Shown here piece by piece: positions 61,459 through 64,000 of a stretch of 64,000 nt of DNA. The stretch lies in NCBI GenBank assembly GCA_015183035.1, contig JACZZP010000003.1, positions 1,612,001 to 1,676,000 on the forward strand, in the 5' to 3' direction. Every line of letters begins with the position of its first letter. Positions within the stretch are counted from its first letter, which is position 1. This stretch comes from Meloidogyne chitwoodi. Lineage: Eukaryota; Nematoda; Chromadorea; Rhabditida; Meloidogynidae. The position numbers and the translations under genes are program-made. The notes beneath the pieces are model-generated. The model saw only the letters and a program-made list of their open reading frames with translations, did not search any database and was not told the DNA's origin.

Positions 61459-64000
61459 ATGGCTGATGATGCTCCTTATTATCGATTTGTACCATCTTCA
61501 CCTCCATTCGATGATGTTGCTTCTATTCTTCCTGATAACAATGATATGGTTGAAATAAGTTTACCTAATACAGTAGATGAACGTTCCCTTGGTCTGATTT
61601 TTTTCGCTTTAATAATAAGAGTCGGGGTTGCTCTATCCTTTGATACAAAAAATAAGATTTATACTAGAAGTAACATAAGTTTGTTATAAGCCACGATTTT
61701 AATTTTTTAGTTTTTCCTGAATCAACTTGTGAGGAAGAATGCGCAAACAACGGATATTTTGGAAGTAATACTGATTATGATACACCTATTAGTGATGCCA
61801 GATCTTTGGTTTGTTTTAATATGTTAGAATAGTTTTTACGTATCAGGGCTCTTGCCTTTTAAAATTGGAGGAATCATGAAAAAAATCTGATAATTTTAGG
61901 TAATTCCTCTTTTAACCAAGGAACATAAAATATTTTAGAAGATATAAATTTTAATTAGATGCCTGCAGTTACTCGGAAACATTCTGATGAACTTTATCAA
62001 CAGGAATTGATTGTTCAATTACCTGTTTATTATCCAGGCATTTCTGGGTGTCGTAGCGTTGTTGAATTTGAATGCCTTAACAAGATTGCTGAAGGTACAT
62101 TTGGTGTTGTTTTTCGAGCGATTGAGAAGAGAACTGGTTTTTCTTAATATACTTATTTTTAATTTTTCTTACAATTTAGATAAAGTTGTAGCCCTTAAGA
62201 GATTAAAAATGGAAAATGAACAGCAGGGTTTTCCAATTACTTCTTTACGTGAAATTAACATGCTTCTAAAATGTGGTAATCATCCTAACGTTCTGAATGT
62301 TAGCGAAGTTGTTGTAGGCTCTAGTATGGACAAAATATATTTAGTAATGGAATATCTCGAGAATGACTTGAAATCTTTAATGGAATTGATGAAATCGCGA
62401 AATAAAAAATGGACAATTCGTTTGTTTTTATGCTTTGTTAATTATTTAGTGAAAATATTTTTAATGAAAAATATTTTTATATCTAGAGACTTTTAACTTT
62501 ACTCAACAAAAAAACAATTTATCCTGATAATTTCTTATTTTTAGCTCAAGTTAAAACCCTAATGCATCAACTTCTCTCTGGAATTGAGCACATGCATGAA
62601 AGTTTGTATTAATTTGAAGAGCAATAAGGTAATATTCCAGTTTAGGGCCCCTATTTTTCCTTCCCATTCTTCTTTTTTGCAAATTTTCTTGTTATTGCTT
62701 GGCGAGTAAGAAAGATTAATTTTTTGTATATAATTATGAATAATGTGAGAAGATTCACATCCTCATTATATTAAACAACTTAAAAATTTCAAATACTTTG
62801 ATCTACATGAAGAACTACGTTTGAACGACAACGATTTCGATGCATGTTTCAAAGATCTTGTACTTCTTCATGGATTCTCGAGTTTTTATTGTGCAAAATA
62901 ACTTTCGTGATATTTCAAATGTATTTTTTGATTTTTGGCACCATGTTTCTCTTATTTATCCTTGCAAACCTCTGAATAAAAATTAATCATTTTTATTGAC
63001 TTGCTAAAAGCAAGGAAGCAAGAAAAATAGTGGCCCTAAACTGGAATATTACCCGCAATTATTATTTTTTAAACAGAATATGTCATTCATCGTGATTTAA
63101 AAACGTCCAATCTTCTTCTCTCACACTTTGGAATATTGAAGGTTACAAATAAATAAAATAAATCTAACCAAATATTATTAATTAGCTAGATTGGCGATTT
63201 TGGATTAGCTAGAGAATTTGGAGAGCCATTAAAGACGTATACGCCAATTGTAGTTACTCTTTGGTACAGGTGCTTTCTTTTTTATTTTCACTTTAGTTAT
63301 TCATTTTAAAGATCTCCCGAATTGTTGCTCGGAACTAAAGTAAAATTTTATTAAGCGAAAAATAAATTTATTTTATTATAAAAATTTATGTTTACAATAT
63401 TTTTGTAGTTCTACTCCACACCAGTCGATATGTGGTCTATTGGGTGCATCTTTGGCGAGTTCTTAAAAATGAATCCTTTGTTTCCTGGTCGAACAGAAAT
63501 AGACCAACTTCAAAAAATTTTTAAAGTTTTTTTCGCATTGGTATTATGTATTTAATTGACATTTAAGCAAATAGGAACTCCGAATGAGCAAAGTTGGCCA
63601 GAATGTTTCGAATTGCCTGGAATGAGGAACGGTGTTTTTTCAGATAATCCTTTCAATCAATTACATCGAAGGTTTAGTACAGAGTTGCCTGACGATTATG
63701 GATATCAATTAATGATTAAGTTAGACCTATCTGTATACTCAAATTAGTTTTTTAAGTTTGTTAACTTTGGATCCAAATAAGCGTTTATCAGCAAAACAGG
63801 CACTAGAAAGCAAATGGTTCAAAAATAACCCAAAACCTGAGCCACTCTCTTCATTTCCAACCGTATGTTTATTAAATTTTTATCAGTATTTTAAATACTT
63901 TATAGTGTTCCGCCAAAAATGAGCTTAACAAAAATCCATCAAACGAGCCCTCAAAATCATGCAAATCTGTTGGCGGATTTAAACTTAAATTTGATGTTCC
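61459..64000 (+). CDS. cdk-11: PITSLRE kinase CDK11, 3' end cut by window edge
   Basis: Twelve exons, join(61459..61591,61711..61808,61959..62136,62180..62419,62545..62601,63077..63141,63190..63269,63312..63339,63409..63525,63568..63719,63748..63862,63906..>64000), phases consistent. Kinase motifs: [41 protein letters not shown] (the family's PITSLRE helix), [72 protein letters not shown]. The last residues, [10 protein letters not shown], resemble the C-terminus of the family, so little is missing. CDK11 pairs with cyclin L in transcription and splicing control. The N-terminus is short and acidic compared with human CDK11. The exon 1 donor (CTTG|GTCTGA) is uncertain; a later donor in the same phase is possible. 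Exon 5 to 6 is interrupted by a TIR element. Confidence 0.92.
62628..63053. mobile_element. TIR element in a cdk-11 intron
   Basis: About 426 bp with nearly perfect inverted ends: GGTAATATTCCAGTTTAGGG at both tips, one mismatch over about 32 bp. GCAAT occurs just outside both ends (62621 and 63055), a possible short target duplication. No transposase frame. It explains why this 475-bp intron is so much longer than its neighbours. Superfamily not assigned. Confidence 0.8.

Overview
The window is nuclear DNA of a nematode. Nearly every gene resembles a worm gene (mec-3, bcc-1, mig-14/Wntless, coq-3 next to gdi-1, lmd-3/OXR1, cdk-11, a double DM-domain factor, a TTBK-like kinase). Introns are mostly 40-60 bp. 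Several plus-strand genes have a splice acceptor directly before the ATG, as expected for spliced-leader trans-splicing. The extreme AT content, Asn-rich low-complexity stretches and many tiny introns fit a tylenchid such as Meloidogyne, but the genus is an inference. Exon joins were worked out by hand from reading-frame continuity and family conservation, so splice sites are predictions.

Layout. 1-1093 (-): 5' part of a mec-3 LIM-homeodomain gene running off the left edge. 2039-2631 (-): small orphan gene. 2.6-6.5 kb: AT-rich, no gene seen. 6.6-20.9 kb is a run of minus-strand genes: C1D, a small secreted Cys peptide, bcc-1 (Bicaudal-C), a secreted cysteine-rich protein, mig-14 (Wntless) and a plasmanylethanolamine desaturase (PEDS1/Kua). 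One PEDS1 intron holds a complete, oppositely oriented, GC-richer TTBK-like kinase. 22.0-25.1 kb (-): coq-3 and gdi-1, 152 bp apart, probably an operon. 25.5-27.7 kb (-): type II membrane protein with a fibrinogen-like domain, head-to-head with 28.3-29.4 kb (+), a NEMP nuclear-envelope protein. 30.0-35.7 kb (-): a 36-exon ClC chloride channel gene without the usual gating glutamate. 36.5-37.2 kb (+): small secreted/membrane protein. 37.6-38.5 kb (-): secreted thrombospondin-type-1-like protein with a Thr-rich repeat. 38.5-45.7 kb: 7 kb AT-rich, no gene seen. 45.7-48.0 kb (+): double DM-domain factor. 49.1-58.7 kb (-): lmd-3/OXR1, with an internal first exon for a short TLDc isoform and a hAT-like element in an intron. 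59.7-60.4 kb (-): small secreted Cys protein. 61.5 kb to the right edge (+): cdk-11 (PITSLRE kinase), nearly complete, with a TIR element in an intron.

The genes do not form one pathway; the content is mostly conserved housekeeping and developmental genes. Points worth attention: Met in place of the ClC gating Glu; four well-supported GC-AG introns plus one ambiguous one; splice acceptors in the AT-rich half that are TAG or AAG rather than CAG; an apparently conserved coq-3/gdi-1 operon; a nested kinase of different base composition; dual promoters in lmd-3; four TIR or fold-back elements; and several small secreted proteins of unknown role.
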